Source: Acidobacteriaceae bacterium
Lineage (GTDB): Bacteria > Acidobacteriota > Terriglobia > Terriglobales > Acidobacteriaceae
NCBI GenBank assembly: GCA_030039895.1
Contig: JASHUR010000047.1
Location: 1 to 28,431 of the forward strand
Length of the DNA: 28,431 nucleotides
Direction: 5' to 3'
Position numbers and translations under genes: made by a program. Positions 1 through 7,597 of the stretch are shown here, one piece after another (position 1 is the stretch's first letter; every line of letters begins with the position of its first letter). A model generated the notes under the pieces. That model was not told the origin of the DNA. It made no database searches and was given only the letters and a program-made list of their open reading frames with translations.

Positions 1-2
1 CG

Positions 3-572
3 CATGGCTTTGGGAGCGGCAACCTCGCATGGCTGGGTCTCGTGCTCATCGGGACCGGCATCGCCGCGGTGCGCGGCAAGCTGCCCGGCTCCGAACCTCG
101 GCCTTACATCCTGCGCTTTGACGAGGACAAACCGAATCCCCTCTACCGGCGCGTGTGCTACACCTTTGCGTGGAGTGCGGTGTTGAGCTTTGCGCTGCTC
201 AACATGGCAGGACTGGTGATCGCAACAGCCACCGGTGTGTGGACGTTGAAGCCGATTTACAACTACGCATACTTTCCCCTGTGCCTGCTTATTTTGCTTC
301 TGGGCGCTGTGGGCAGGCTTCCGCGCGTGGCCCGTTCGACCAGGGGCGAAGGTACGGAGCGTCGCTACTTCTACGGCTCAGTATGGGCGGTGACTGTAGC
401 ACAGACGCTGCTGCTGCTATTGTGGAAGCTGCTGCCGGAGACGCGCGCGATGAGCCTGGTGAAGCTGTTGGCATTCGTCGCCGCACTGCTGCTGATGGGA
501 GTGCTGGCCTACGAGGGCAAGCTGCCGAGGACGCGCCCGATCCTGCCGGGCGAGAGCATGGTAGCGGATTAG
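3..572 (+). CDS. Polytopic membrane protein, C-terminal part (5' end outside window)
   Basis: The frame is already open at the left edge, so this is the last roughly 189 residues of a longer protein. A GTG at 42 could be read as a start, but it lies inside a hydrophobic helix that begins upstream, so the true start is probably outside the window. About five membrane-spanning stretches are visible: one at the very edge, one following the motif LYRRVC, a Leu-rich one, one around YGSVWAVTVAQ, and a last one near the C-terminus. Short basic loops separate them and the protein ends in a soluble tail. No catalytic motif or known family is recognisable. The stop is TAG at 570-572, followed by a non-coding stretch. 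It could be a subunit of a transporter or a conserved hypothetical membrane protein; I cannot decide. Confidence 0.7.
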   Translation, partial: HGFGSGNLAWLGLVLIGTGIAAVRGKLPGSEPRPYILRFDEDKPNPLYRRVCYTFAWSAVLSFALLNMAGLVIATATGVWTLKPIYNYAYFPLCLLILLLGAVGRLPRVARSTRGEGTERRYFYGSVWAVTVAQTLLLLLWKLLPETRAMSLVKLLAFVAALLLMGVLAYEGKLPRTRPILPGESMVAD

Positions 573-661
573 GGCTCCGACATTTTGGTTGCCCTTATAC
601 ATTCCATACGCTGAGGCATGCCACCGGCTCCACGACCAACGGGAGTGGTCACGCGAAGCAA

Positions 662-691
662 TTGCCCGCGCGGCCAGCACCGTGCTAGTAT
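662..691 (+). promoter_or_regulatory. Putative sigma-70 type promoter for EF-G2 gene
   Basis: TTGCCC at 662-667 and TAGTAT at 686-691 are 18 bases apart. A TG at 683-684 gives the extended -10 form TGnTAGTAT. Transcription would start near 698. This is a motif match only; acidobacterial promoter consensus is not well known to me. Confidence 0.35.
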
Positions 692-700
692 CCAATCCCT

Positions 701-745
701 CTGAAGGAGCACGGGTTTCGTTGCGGCGAAATTCTGCGCCTTCAG
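701..745 (+). repeat. Nested inverted repeat in EF-G2 leader
   Basis: CTGAAGG at 701-707 pairs with CCTTCAG at 739-745. Inside the loop, TTTCG at 716-720 pairs with CGAAA at 727-731. It would sit at the extreme 5' end of the transcript if the promoter at 662-691 is used. It could be an RNA fold or an operator. Confidence 0.35.
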
Positions 746-939
746 CAGACGACTCACATGGGCGAAGACGCCACCAGAACCGGACGAAGGGCGCGCCTGA
801 GGTCGAATGCGCCGCAGCCGGCTGCGTACGCATCCTCGCCTTGTCTGTCTTTTTTTGCGTCTATCTATTCAGCAAACTCCATTTGCTCCTGCGCAGGTGG
901 CCGGATGAGAGCGGGAGTTGATTTCCTCGGGAGTAATTT

Positions 940-3075
940 ATGAAGTCTTATCAGGGAAGCGAGATTCGCAATGTTGCTGTCACGGGTCACTCCCACTGCG
1001 GCAAGACCACGCTGGTGGCGGCTCTATTGCATGCCGCCAAAATGACGCCGCAGTTGGGCCGTGTGGAAGATGGCAGCGCGGCGACGGCCTATGACGAAGA
1101 AGATGTCTCGCGTCGCATGACCATGCAGAATGCCATGGCCTTTGCCGAGTGGAATGGCGTCAAGGTGAACTTTGTCGATACACCGGGCTTCCACATGTTT
1201 GTTCATGAGGCGCGCTCGGCCATGCTGCCCGTGGAGGCGACTCTGGTGGTCGTAAACACACCGAATGGACCGGAGACAGTGACGGGCTCCGTCTGGAAGT
1301 ACGCCGAGGAGTTCAACCTGCCGCGCGTGCTGGTGCTGAACCAGATGGACCATCCCCGCGCTGCTGCCGCCGTCCATCCCACTCTGGAGGCATTGCGCGA
1401 CCGCTTCGGACGAAGCGTAATTCCCGTGCAACTGCCTATCGTCAACGGCAACGGATTCGAAGGCGTGGTCGACCTGGTGACGATGCAGGCGTTCACTTAC
1501 ACACCTGGCGGCGACGGTGCAGGAAAGATCGGCGAGATTCCCGCTGCTATGCAGGCCGATGCCAAGGCTGCGCACGAAGCTCTCGTGGAGCTGGTTGCCG
1601 AGGGCAAGGATGAGCTGATGGAGGAGTTCTTCGCAGAAGGCACCATTCCCGAGCAGCACCTCATCACCGCACTGCATGAGGCCATCCGCGAGGACCGCAT
1701 CTTCCCGGTGCTTTTTGCCAGCGGCCTGGCCAACGTAGGCACCGATCATCTGCTCGACTTCCTCAAGGTGTATGCGCCTGCGCCAATTGAGCGCGAGCAG
1801 GTGGCCGCGCGCGCCGTCTTGCAGGCAGTGGCGAACGGCCACGCCGTAGAAGCCGACGGTGAAGAGATTGTGATGCGCAAGGTGGACGACAGCGAGCCGG
1901 TCGCGGTCTACGCCTTCAAGACCATGACCGATCCCTTCGCCGGCCGCATTACATTCTTCAAGGTCTTCTCAGGTGTGGTCAGGAACGACGCCTGCCTCAT
2001 CAACTATGCGCGCCGCGGACAGGAAAGGTTCGCGCACCTCTCGATCATGCAGGGGCGCACCGCTGTGCCTGTGAGCGAGCTCCACGCCGGTGACCTGGGC
2101 GCGGTTGCCAAGCTTAAGGACACTCTCACCGGCGACACGCTGGGCGATAAGGGACAGGAGATCTTCTTCGAGCCTGTGTCACTCCCCGAACCGGCGATGA
2201 CCTATGCCATTGAGCCGAAGACGCGCGCCGATGAGGACAAGCTGGCGCCCGCGGTGCACAAGCTCATGGAGGAGGACCTGCTGGTGCGCTTCTTCCGCGA
2301 CCCGCAGACCAATGAGTTCCTCATTGCGGGCGCGGGCCAGCCGCACATTGAGGCGATCGTATCCAGGCTGCGCAAGCGCTATCACACCGAGGTCACGCTG
2401 AACGCTCCCAAAGTTCCCTATCGCGAAACGATTCGCGGGCGCGGCGACGCACAGGGCCGCCACAAAAAGCAGACCGGAGGCCACGGACAGTTTGGCGACT
2501 GCAAGATTCGCATTGAGCCGTTGCCGCGTGGCACGGGGTTTGAGTTCGTCAATGACATCTTCGGCGGGGCGATTCCGCGCAACTTCATCCCGGCAGTTGA
2601 AAAAGGTATTCAGGAATCGGCGGCGCGCGGCTATCTGGCGGGCTACCCTGTGGTGGACTTCCGCGTAACGCTATACGACGGCAGCTATCACGATGTGGAC
2701 TCGAACGAGCTCTCTTTCAAGATGGCCGGACGTATTGCTTTCCGCAAGTGCATGGAACAGTCCAAGCCGGCGCTGCTGGAGCCGATTATGCGCGTGGAAA
2801 TTGAGGCCCCGGACGAATGTGCCGGAGCGCTGATGGGCGACCTGAATCAGCGGCGCGGGCGCGTGCAGGGCATGGAAACGCGCGGATCAACAACGGTGGT
2901 GCGGGCCGAAGTCCCCATGTCGGAAATGCTGAGCTATGGGCAGAGCCTGACCGCTATGACTCAGGGACGCGGCAGCTATCACATGGAAATGGATCACTAC
3001 GATCTGGTGCCGCAGGCCATTGCTGAAAAGATCATTGCCAACGCGAAGCACCCGCAGGAAGAAGACGAGGAATAG
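940..3075 (+). CDS. fusA: Elongation factor G-like GTPase (EF-G2 type paralogue)
   Basis: A 711-residue translational GTPase with the full EF-G layout: N-terminal G domain, beta-barrel domain II, and domains III-V. Visible G motifs are the P-loop GHSHCGKT (16-23), G3 DTPGF (80-84) and G4 NQMD (134-137). Canonical EF-G has DTPGH and NK[ML]D, so the residue equivalent to the catalytic switch-II His is Phe here and the guanine-contacting Lys is Gln. The GHS...GKT P-loop and the loss of the DTPG-His fit the EF-G2 subfamily (for example mycobacterial FusA2), as I recall it, better than housekeeping EF-G. The start has GGGAG at 929-933 with six-base spacing. The gene stands alone, without the rpsL, rpsG or tuf neighbours typical of housekeeping fusA, which supports a paralogue. 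Its stop lies 5 bases from the stop of the convergent kinase gene. EF-G2 function is poorly defined, and whether it drives ribosomal translocation is unknown. Confidence 0.9.
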   Translation: MKSYQGSEIRNVAVTGHSHCGKTTLVAALLHAAKMTPQLGRVEDGSAATAYDEEDVSRRMTMQNAMAFAEWNGVKVNFVDTPGFHMFVHEARSAMLPVEATLVVVNTPNGPETVTGSVWKYAEEFNLPRVLVLNQMDHPRAAAAVHPTLEALRDRFGRSVIPVQLPIVNGNGFEGVVDLVTMQAFTYTPGGDGAGKIGEIPAAMQADAKAAHEALVELVAEGKDELMEEFFAEGTIPEQHLITALHEAIREDRIFPVLFASGLANVGTDHLLDFLKVYAPAPIEREQVAARAVLQAVANGHAVEADGEEIVMRKVDDSEPVAVYAFKTMTDPFAGRITFFKVFSGVVRNDACLINYARRGQERFAHLSIMQGRTAVPVSELHAGDLGAVAKLKDTLTGDTLGDKGQEIFFEPVSLPEPAMTYAIEPKTRADEDKLAPAVHKLMEEDLLVRFFRDPQTNEFLIAGAGQPHIEAIVSRLRKRYHTEVTLNAPKVPYRETIRGRGDAQGRHKKQTGGHGQFGDCKIRIEPLPRGTGFEFVNDIFGGAIPRNFIPAVEKGIQESAARGYLAGYPVVDFRVTLYDGSYHDVDSNELSFKMAGRIAFRKCMEQSKPALLEPIMRVEIEAPDECAGALMGDLNQRRGRVQGMETRGSTTVVRAEVPMSEMLSYGQSLTAMTQGRGSYHMEMDHYDLVPQAIAEKIIANAKHPQEEDEE

Positions 3076-3080
3076 TCAGA

Positions 3081-4085
3081 TTACCTGCGTCTGGCGCGAA
3101 GCTGCGCAGGTTGTTTGGCTTCATCGACCATGCCGGATGGGTCCTCCATCTCGCGCACAGCGGGGGAAGCTTCATGACCAACCAGGCGGAGGCCGCTGCG
3201 GCGTGTGCTGCGTGAACCTTTGGATGGTGGGGTGTCCGTCTCGCTGCCTCCTGAAATGACCTTGATCGGTAGCAGCTTTAGAGGCAGGACAAAACTGAAG
3301 ACTGACCCGTGCCTGCGGCCGCCGACCGAGGACTGAATCTGAAGGGTACTGCCGTAGCGACTCAGGATGGACTCGGTGACCCAAAGCCCCAGGCCCGTGC
3401 CGCCCTGCCCTTTCGTGGTAAAGAATGGCTGCCCCAAACGGCTGCGCACCTCATCGGAAATACCCGGGCCGTTGTCGCCGATGGAGAGCCGGATTCCACG
3501 CTCTTTGCTCTTCGCGCCCCACAAACGCGCCTCACGGAGGCGGATCACAATCCGGCCCTGAGGGTCGCTGGCTTCCAAAGCATTGGAAATGAGGTTGGAG
3601 AGCACCTGCCGCATTTCCCCAGGCAGCAGCAGAACCTGGTCGCGTGTCTCATACTGGCGCGCAACACGAAGGTGCTTGTCGCTGATGCGCCGCGAGTAAA
3701 GATCCAGGACTTCCTCAATCAGGTCAGCCAGTTCAACCCGGACCGGCGTGCTGGTCTCGCGCGAAAATGTAAGCGTCTGCCGGGTGATCTGCACAACGCG
3801 CGCCAGCTCTCGCTGGGCAAGCCGCAGATATCCCGCAGCGTTTTCGGGTTTGTCCTGCTCGATCAGGTAAAGAAGATTGGTAATGGACTCGAGAGGGTTG
3901 TTGATCTCGTGCGTAATGCTCGCCGCCAGGCGGCCGAGTGTAATAAGCCTTTGATTTTCGCGAAGAACGTCGGCAGCCCGCTCTAATCCCTGTTGGCTCC
4001 GCGCCGCGCCGCTGTGATGCCGGTCTGGTCTTGTCATTCGAATAAATCTACCTATGCCTCTCCCTGCCATGGGATGAATGGTCAC
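3081..4085 (-). CDS. Sensor histidine kinase lacking an obvious input domain
   Basis: Residues quoted are counted from the GTG at 4085. The H-box ASITHEINNP carries the phospho-accepting His59. The ATPase domain follows: N-box with N164 and N168 (LSNLISNALEAS), G1 box DNGPGI (204-209), F-box FF (221-222) and G2 box GTGLGL (229-234). This matches the HisKA plus HATPase_c core of NtrB/ZraS-like kinases, which autophosphorylate and pass phosphate to a response regulator. Only about 45 residues precede the H-box and no transmembrane helix or PAS domain is visible, so it looks cytoplasmic with an unknown stimulus. About 65 basic, Ser/Pro-rich residues follow the ATPase core, which is unusual. The start is uncertain: GTG 4085, ATG 4070 and ATG 4036 are all in frame and none has a good ribosome site. 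No response regulator gene is in the window, so the partner is encoded elsewhere. Confidence 0.85.
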   Translation of the reverse strand: MTIHPMAGRGIGRFIRMTRPDRHHSGAARSQQGLERAADVLRENQRLITLGRLAASITHEINNPLESITNLLYLIEQDKPENAAGYLRLAQRELARVVQITRQTLTFSRETSTPVRVELADLIEEVLDLYSRRISDKHLRVARQYETRDQVLLLPGEMRQVLSNLISNALEASDPQGRIVIRLREARLWGAKSKERGIRLSIGDNGPGISDEVRSRLGQPFFTTKGQGGTGLGLWVTESILSRYGSTLQIQSSVGGRRHGSVFSFVLPLKLLPIKVISGGSETDTPPSKGSRSTRRSGLRLVGHEASPAVREMEDPSGMVDEAKQPAQLRARRR

Positions 4086-4331
4086 TTCCGCGTGTTGCTT
4101 GCTGGCGGAGTGGCATTTCCGGTACCTGGAAGTCGTTCCTGCGCCGTATCCGTGCCTTCAACGTATCTATCGGCAAATAGAGGGGATTCGATCAGTGGGT
4201 TTTCCCGTGGCGGCAGGACGTGCGGAGCGAAGATGCTCTTCTGCGACGCCTGAACTGGTGTGCGGGCCGGGCAGATTTTGAAGCAAAGTATAAAATCGAA
4301 AAAGGGCCTGTTTGTCCGTACGTTGCTGCCG
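4086..4331. promoter_or_regulatory. Divergent intergenic region, kinase / phosphoesterase
   Basis: This spacer separates divergent genes and must hold both promoters. TATAAA at 4289-4294 (within AGTATAAAAT) is a good -10 candidate for the plus-strand phosphoesterase, but no -35 match lies at the expected distance. A 15-base near-palindrome, TTCC-GGTACCT-GGAA, at 4117-4131 could be an operator. Neither is proven. Confidence 0.35.
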
Positions 4332-5099
4332 ATGCGTGTTCTCATCCTCTCCGATATCCATGCCAATCTCGAAGCGCTTGACGCGGTCCTGGCCGCCGCA
4401 CCCGCCCATGACGCGGTGTGGAACCTTGGGGACGTGGTCGGCTACGGAGCAAACCCCAATGAGGCGATCGACCGCGTGCGTGAGCTGGGTCACGTGTTTG
4501 TACGCGGCAACCACGACAAGGCGTGCAGCGGAGTTGACAGCATGGACGGCTTTAACCCCATTGCCGGGCGAGCCGCTCGCTGGACGCGCGTCGTCTTGAG
4601 CGCCGAACACACCGACTGGCTGCGGCACATGCCGGCTGGTCCCATCATGCCCGATGGCCCGGATGTGAGCTGCGTCCACGGCTCCCTGCTGGACGAGGAC
4701 GAATACGTGCTCACCGTGCGCGATGCATGGGCCCCGCTGACCAAGGCCCGGACGCGCATTAACTTCTTCGGTCATACCCACCTGCAAGGTGGCTTTGCCA
4801 CCAACGGCGAGGAGTGGTTCCGGATCACCCCGCAGTACCATTCACGCGGGCCGGTCGAATTTGAGCTGCCGTTGCGGAACAACGGGCGGTATCTTATCAA
4901 TCCGGGCTCAGTAGGCCAGCCCCGTGATGGCGACTGGCGCGCGGCCTTTGCCCTTTACGAAACCGAGGGTAGCGGCGACGACGCGCTGCGCCGGATCATC
5001 TTCTACCGCGTGCCCTACGATGTAAAGCACGCACAACAGCGGATCGTCGCCGCCGGGCTGCCCGATCGCCTGGCCTCCCGCCTCAAAGAAGGCCGCTAA
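4332..5099 (+). CDS. Calcineurin-like metallophosphoesterase
   Basis: A 255-residue cytosolic protein with the complete metal-binding set of the calcineurin-like phosphoesterase fold: SDIH (D8, H10), GD (D34), GNHD (N60, H61, D62), H116 in CVHGS, and GHTH (H148, H150). These bind two metal ions and hydrolyse phosphoesters. Most similar in style to the COG0639 group (ApaH/PP2A-related); the substrate could be a nucleotide, cyclic nucleotide or phosphoprotein and cannot be told from sequence. I chose ATG 4332 because the family begins almost at once with a beta strand like MRVLILSDIHAN. A GTG at 4260 would add 24 residues of unlikely sequence. No clear Shine-Dalgarno is visible; TATAAA at 4289-4294 would give a leader of about 30 bases. 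It ends 33 bases before the end of the convergent FmdE gene. Confidence 0.88.
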   Translation: MRVLILSDIHANLEALDAVLAAAPAHDAVWNLGDVVGYGANPNEAIDRVRELGHVFVRGNHDKACSGVDSMDGFNPIAGRAARWTRVVLSAEHTDWLRHMPAGPIMPDGPDVSCVHGSLLDEDEYVLTVRDAWAPLTKARTRINFFGHTHLQGGFATNGEEWFRITPQYHSRGPVEFELPLRNNGRYLINPGSVGQPRDGDWRAAFALYETEGSGDDALRRIIFYRVPYDVKHAQQRIVAAGLPDRLASRLKEGR

Positions 5100-5132
5100 C
5101 AGTCGATCGCAGTTTGGTCGCAACGGCACAGG

Positions 5133-5738
5133 TTATCGTGCTGACGAAACCGGGAGCGGCCGGTAGTACCGCTCCTCCGGCGCGGCGCAGGCCACGCACA
5201 GCGTCTTTCCCTCGCGACGCACAAATCGGTCGTAGTTAATGCCCTCGCCGCACGCATCGCAGGCTACGCGCTCGCCCATGTAACCCGAAAGGTCCCTCAC
5301 ATCGAGCGGAACCTCGACCCACTCTTCAGTGAACAGCTCCGCGTCCGGCATCTCGCGATAGGCGCGCATCTGCTGCTGGTTCTTGTTCTCGATCTCCGGA
5401 TACATCTCTCGCGCCCGCGCTCTCGACGACTCTCTGGCCGCGATGCGGATCGCGCGCCCGCTTGATTTATCTACAAACGTCGCCGCCATCCTGCCCAGGT
5501 CGCGGAACTTCAGAGCGCGATTGCCGAGGCGGCACCCGGTGACCATTCCGATGGCGTCCGCCGAGCAGCGGTCGATCTCCACAAACGTTACAAGCCGGTC
5601 GCGGTCCCTGCCGTGCGGCTCCTCGATGCCCAGGCGACTGCATCCCAGCAGTGCCATGCGCACGCCCAGAATTTCCCCGGGGCACATGTGCCCGTGCGCC
5701 TCTTCGGCCAGCTTCAGGAGGTCATCCAACGGTTTCAT
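5133..5738 (-). CDS. FmdE-family protein with C-terminal zinc ribbon
   Basis: A 201-residue protein. The N-terminal domain has the FmdE signature HGHMCPG (H15, H17, C19), with further conserved Cys at 58 and 69 in a segment EIDRCSADAIG...GCRLGN. The C-terminus has a four-cysteine zinc ribbon, C160-x2-C163 and C181-x2-C184. The family is named after a protein associated with tungsten formylmethanofuran dehydrogenase in methanogens, but it is widespread in bacteria without that enzyme and its role there is unknown; metal binding is the safe inference. GGAG lies 10 bases before the ATG. The gene follows the secreted hypothetical gene by 51 bases on the same strand, suggesting co-transcription. 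No other formylmethanofuran or molybdopterin gene is present. Confidence 0.85.
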   Translation of the reverse strand: MKPLDDLLKLAEEAHGHMCPGEILGVRMALLGCSRLGIEEPHGRDRDRLVTFVEIDRCSADAIGMVTGCRLGNRALKFRDLGRMAATFVDKSSGRAIRIAARESSRARAREMYPEIENKNQQQMRAYREMPDAELFTEEWVEVPLDVRDLSGYMGERVACDACGEGINYDRFVRREGKTLCVACAAPEERYYRPLPVSSAR

Positions 5739-5789
5739 AGGACCAGTGCTCCATAGAACCAGTCTAGACCCGTGCCCCGGCCTCCGTCG

Positions 5790-6506
5790 TCAATTGCCGG
5801 AGTCGCCTGGGTCGCCGTCCTCGACCAGCACGGCGGAGGCGCCGATCAGGTCATAGCTGCGGGCCGCGCCTCCCACTGGAGAAAAGGTGACCTGCAACGG
5901 GTTGCGCTGCCACACTGCCGCGGCGCAGGCAGGTGCCGGATGGCTGGCCAGGTCCCAGGGGCTGATCCTTTTGCTGAGCACCGGACGCCGCGCGGCTATC
6001 TGCGCCACGACCGCATACAGGTCCTTGCCGCTGGCGTTCAGGCCGCAGTAGGCGGCGTAATCGCGAAACCACACCACGTCAGACACGGAAGGGTCGTAGT
6101 CGGGCAGGCGCAGCGCAGTAATTCTGCCGCTGGCGCGGTCCACCAGCAGCCAGGGGCCGCGCTGCCACACCCAGCGCACTTCGCGGTCGGTGGGCAGAGC
6201 GTCATTGATTCGCACTGCACGGCGCACTACAAAGCTGCGGTCGGTGACGTCATGCACGTCGCCTGTGGTCCATTCCTTCACCCTGCCATCAACCACCAGT
6301 GGACGCACGCGCAGCCGGGTCTCGCCGGGGAGGGCCCCGGCTGGATCGCCCTCAACCGAATAAGGGACGGTGCGGATGGCTCCCAGCGCGACGGAGTGGA
6401 ACTTGAGCTTTGCGGCGGCTGTGGGGCGCGTCGCAGCCAGTAAGAGGGCGAGCGCCAACAGCCCGTAAAGCGGCCGTCGAGACCGAAACATGCGCAGGCG
6501 TATCAT
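5790..6506 (-). CDS. Secreted hypothetical protein
   Basis: A 238-residue protein I do not recognise. The N-terminus has several Arg residues, then a hydrophobic core (LYGLLALALLLAAT) and a TAAA-type cleavage region, so it is probably exported to the periplasm. The mature part is rich in Val, Arg and Asp with alternating hydrophobic residues, consistent with a beta-rich fold, and has only two cysteines. A repeated Trp/Arg-rich stretch (VRWVWQRGPWLLVDR) stands out. Start may be ATG 6506 or ATG 6491, which would shorten the basic region by five residues. It is the first gene of a probable two-gene unit with the FmdE gene and diverges from the sugar kinase gene. No enzymatic motif can be named. 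Confidence 0.7.
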   Translation of the reverse strand: MIRLRMFRSRRPLYGLLALALLLAATRPTAAAKLKFHSVALGAIRTVPYSVEGDPAGALPGETRLRVRPLVVDGRVKEWTTGDVHDVTDRSFVVRRAVRINDALPTDREVRWVWQRGPWLLVDRASGRITALRLPDYDPSVSDVVWFRDYAAYCGLNASGKDLYAVVAQIAARRPVLSKRISPWDLASHPAPACAAAVWQRNPLQVTFSPVGGAARSYDLIGASAVLVEDGDPGDSGN

Positions 6507-6627
6507 TCCGCCAGCATAGGCGGCAGCCTGTCTTCCTCACAGGTCACGGAAGTAACGGAACTAATTATGAGACTTGCGCGGCACAGAGATTTAAGATGGA
6601 GCGCAAAGGGTCTGCGGGGCAGCGCGA

Positions 6628-7551
6628 ATGAGCGTCGGGAAGACCATCTGCGGGCTGGGCGAGTTGCTGTGGGACCTTCTGCCCTCAGGCGAACGTCTGG
6701 GCGGAGCTCCTGCCAACTTTACCGTAATGGCTGCGCGCCTCGGCAATCATGGGGTCATCGCCAGCCGGCTGGGTGCGGATGCGCTGGGTGAGCGGGCACG
6801 GGCTGAGCTCGAGCAGTTTCCGGTTGACCTGAGTTTTCTGCAGACCGATACAAAGCAGCCGACGGGTACGGTGGGCATTGAGGTCATGCAAGGTGAGCCG
6901 CATTATGTAATTCATGAGCCCGCGGCATGGGATTTTCTGAAGTGGACTCCGGAGTGGTACGCACTTGCCGGACAGGCTGATGCCGTTTGCTTCGGCACGC
7001 TGGCGCAGCGCGACCCAGTATCGCGGGAGACGATCCGCAATTTCCTGCGCGCCACGCGGGCCGACTGCGTGCGTGTATTCGACGTGAACTTGCGCGATCC
7101 TTTCTTCTCGGCCCGGACGATTGCCGAATCGATCGCCTCGGCCACGATCTTCAAGTTGAATGACGGCGAAGTCCCCATCGTGCTCGAGATGCTCGGCGGC
7201 CCGTTGATCGCCGGTTCCGAACCCACGGAAGCAGCGCTGCGGTCGGCGGCACGATGGTTTTTGGGCCGCTATCCACTCAAGCTGGTGGCCATCACCATGG
7301 GCGCGCACGGCAGCCTGCTGGTGACGCGCGAGTCGCATGACCGCCACATGGGCGTGACCACCAATGTCGCAGACACGGTCGGCGCGGGCGATGCCTTTAC
7401 TGCGGCTCTGGTCGATGCCTATCTGCGCGATGTTTGCCTGTATAAGATGAATGACGCGGGCAACCGCTGGGGCTCCTGGGTGGCGTCGCGGCCCGGGGCC
7501 ATGCCGGAGCTGGATGAAGCCGCCAGCGCTGACCTGCCCGCACAAACCTGA
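6628..7551 (+). CDS. PfkB-family carbohydrate kinase (fructokinase-like)
   Basis: A 307-residue ribokinase/PfkB-fold kinase that transfers phosphate from ATP to a sugar hydroxyl. The N-terminal PfkB signature GGAPAN is at 25-30, and the C-terminal signature DTVGAGDAF contains the GAGD anion hole at 252-255 with catalytic Asp255. The segment FDVNLRDPFF and the C-terminal ASRPGAMP are typical of the fructokinase branch, so a fructose-like hexose is the best guess. The length is normal and there is no signal peptide, so it is cytosolic. ATG 6628 is preceded by a weak GGGG-type ribosome site. It diverges from the secreted hypothetical gene and is followed after 46 bases by the DUF2252 gene. No sugar transporter lies next to it. 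Substrate assignment is inference. Confidence 0.85.
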   Translation: MSVGKTICGLGELLWDLLPSGERLGGAPANFTVMAARLGNHGVIASRLGADALGERARAELEQFPVDLSFLQTDTKQPTGTVGIEVMQGEPHYVIHEPAAWDFLKWTPEWYALAGQADAVCFGTLAQRDPVSRETIRNFLRATRADCVRVFDVNLRDPFFSARTIAESIASATIFKLNDGEVPIVLEMLGGPLIAGSEPTEAALRSAARWFLGRYPLKLVAITMGAHGSLLVTRESHDRHMGVTTNVADTVGAGDAFTAALVDAYLRDVCLYKMNDAGNRWGSWVASRPGAMPELDEAASADLPAQT

Positions 7552-7597
7552 GCCGCGTTTGTAAATTGCCGCCGCCTCGTTGTATCGTGCAAAAGCG

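Larger units (their letters stand above)
573..939 (+). other. 367-base non-coding region upstream of EF-G2 gene
   Basis: No convincing gene is present; the small open frames here lack ribosome binding sites and protein-like composition. The stretch holds a promoter-like pair (662-691), a nested inverted repeat (701-745), a 14-base perfect palindrome (813-826), seven consecutive T (850-856) and a Shine-Dalgarno sequence GGGAG at 929-933, six bases before the ATG of the EF-G gene. If the promoter is real, the transcript carries a leader of about 240 bases, long enough to hold a regulatory structure. Confidence 0.5.

Noticed and set aside
813..856. Palindrome plus T7 tract as an intrinsic terminator before EF-G2
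   Set aside because: The T-run starts 23 bases after the palindrome, too far for an intrinsic terminator; kept only as leader structure.
4082..4366. Minus-strand frame upstream of the kinase as a missing sensor domain
   Set aside because: Different frame, no PAS or membrane character, and it overlaps the start of the phosphoesterase gene.
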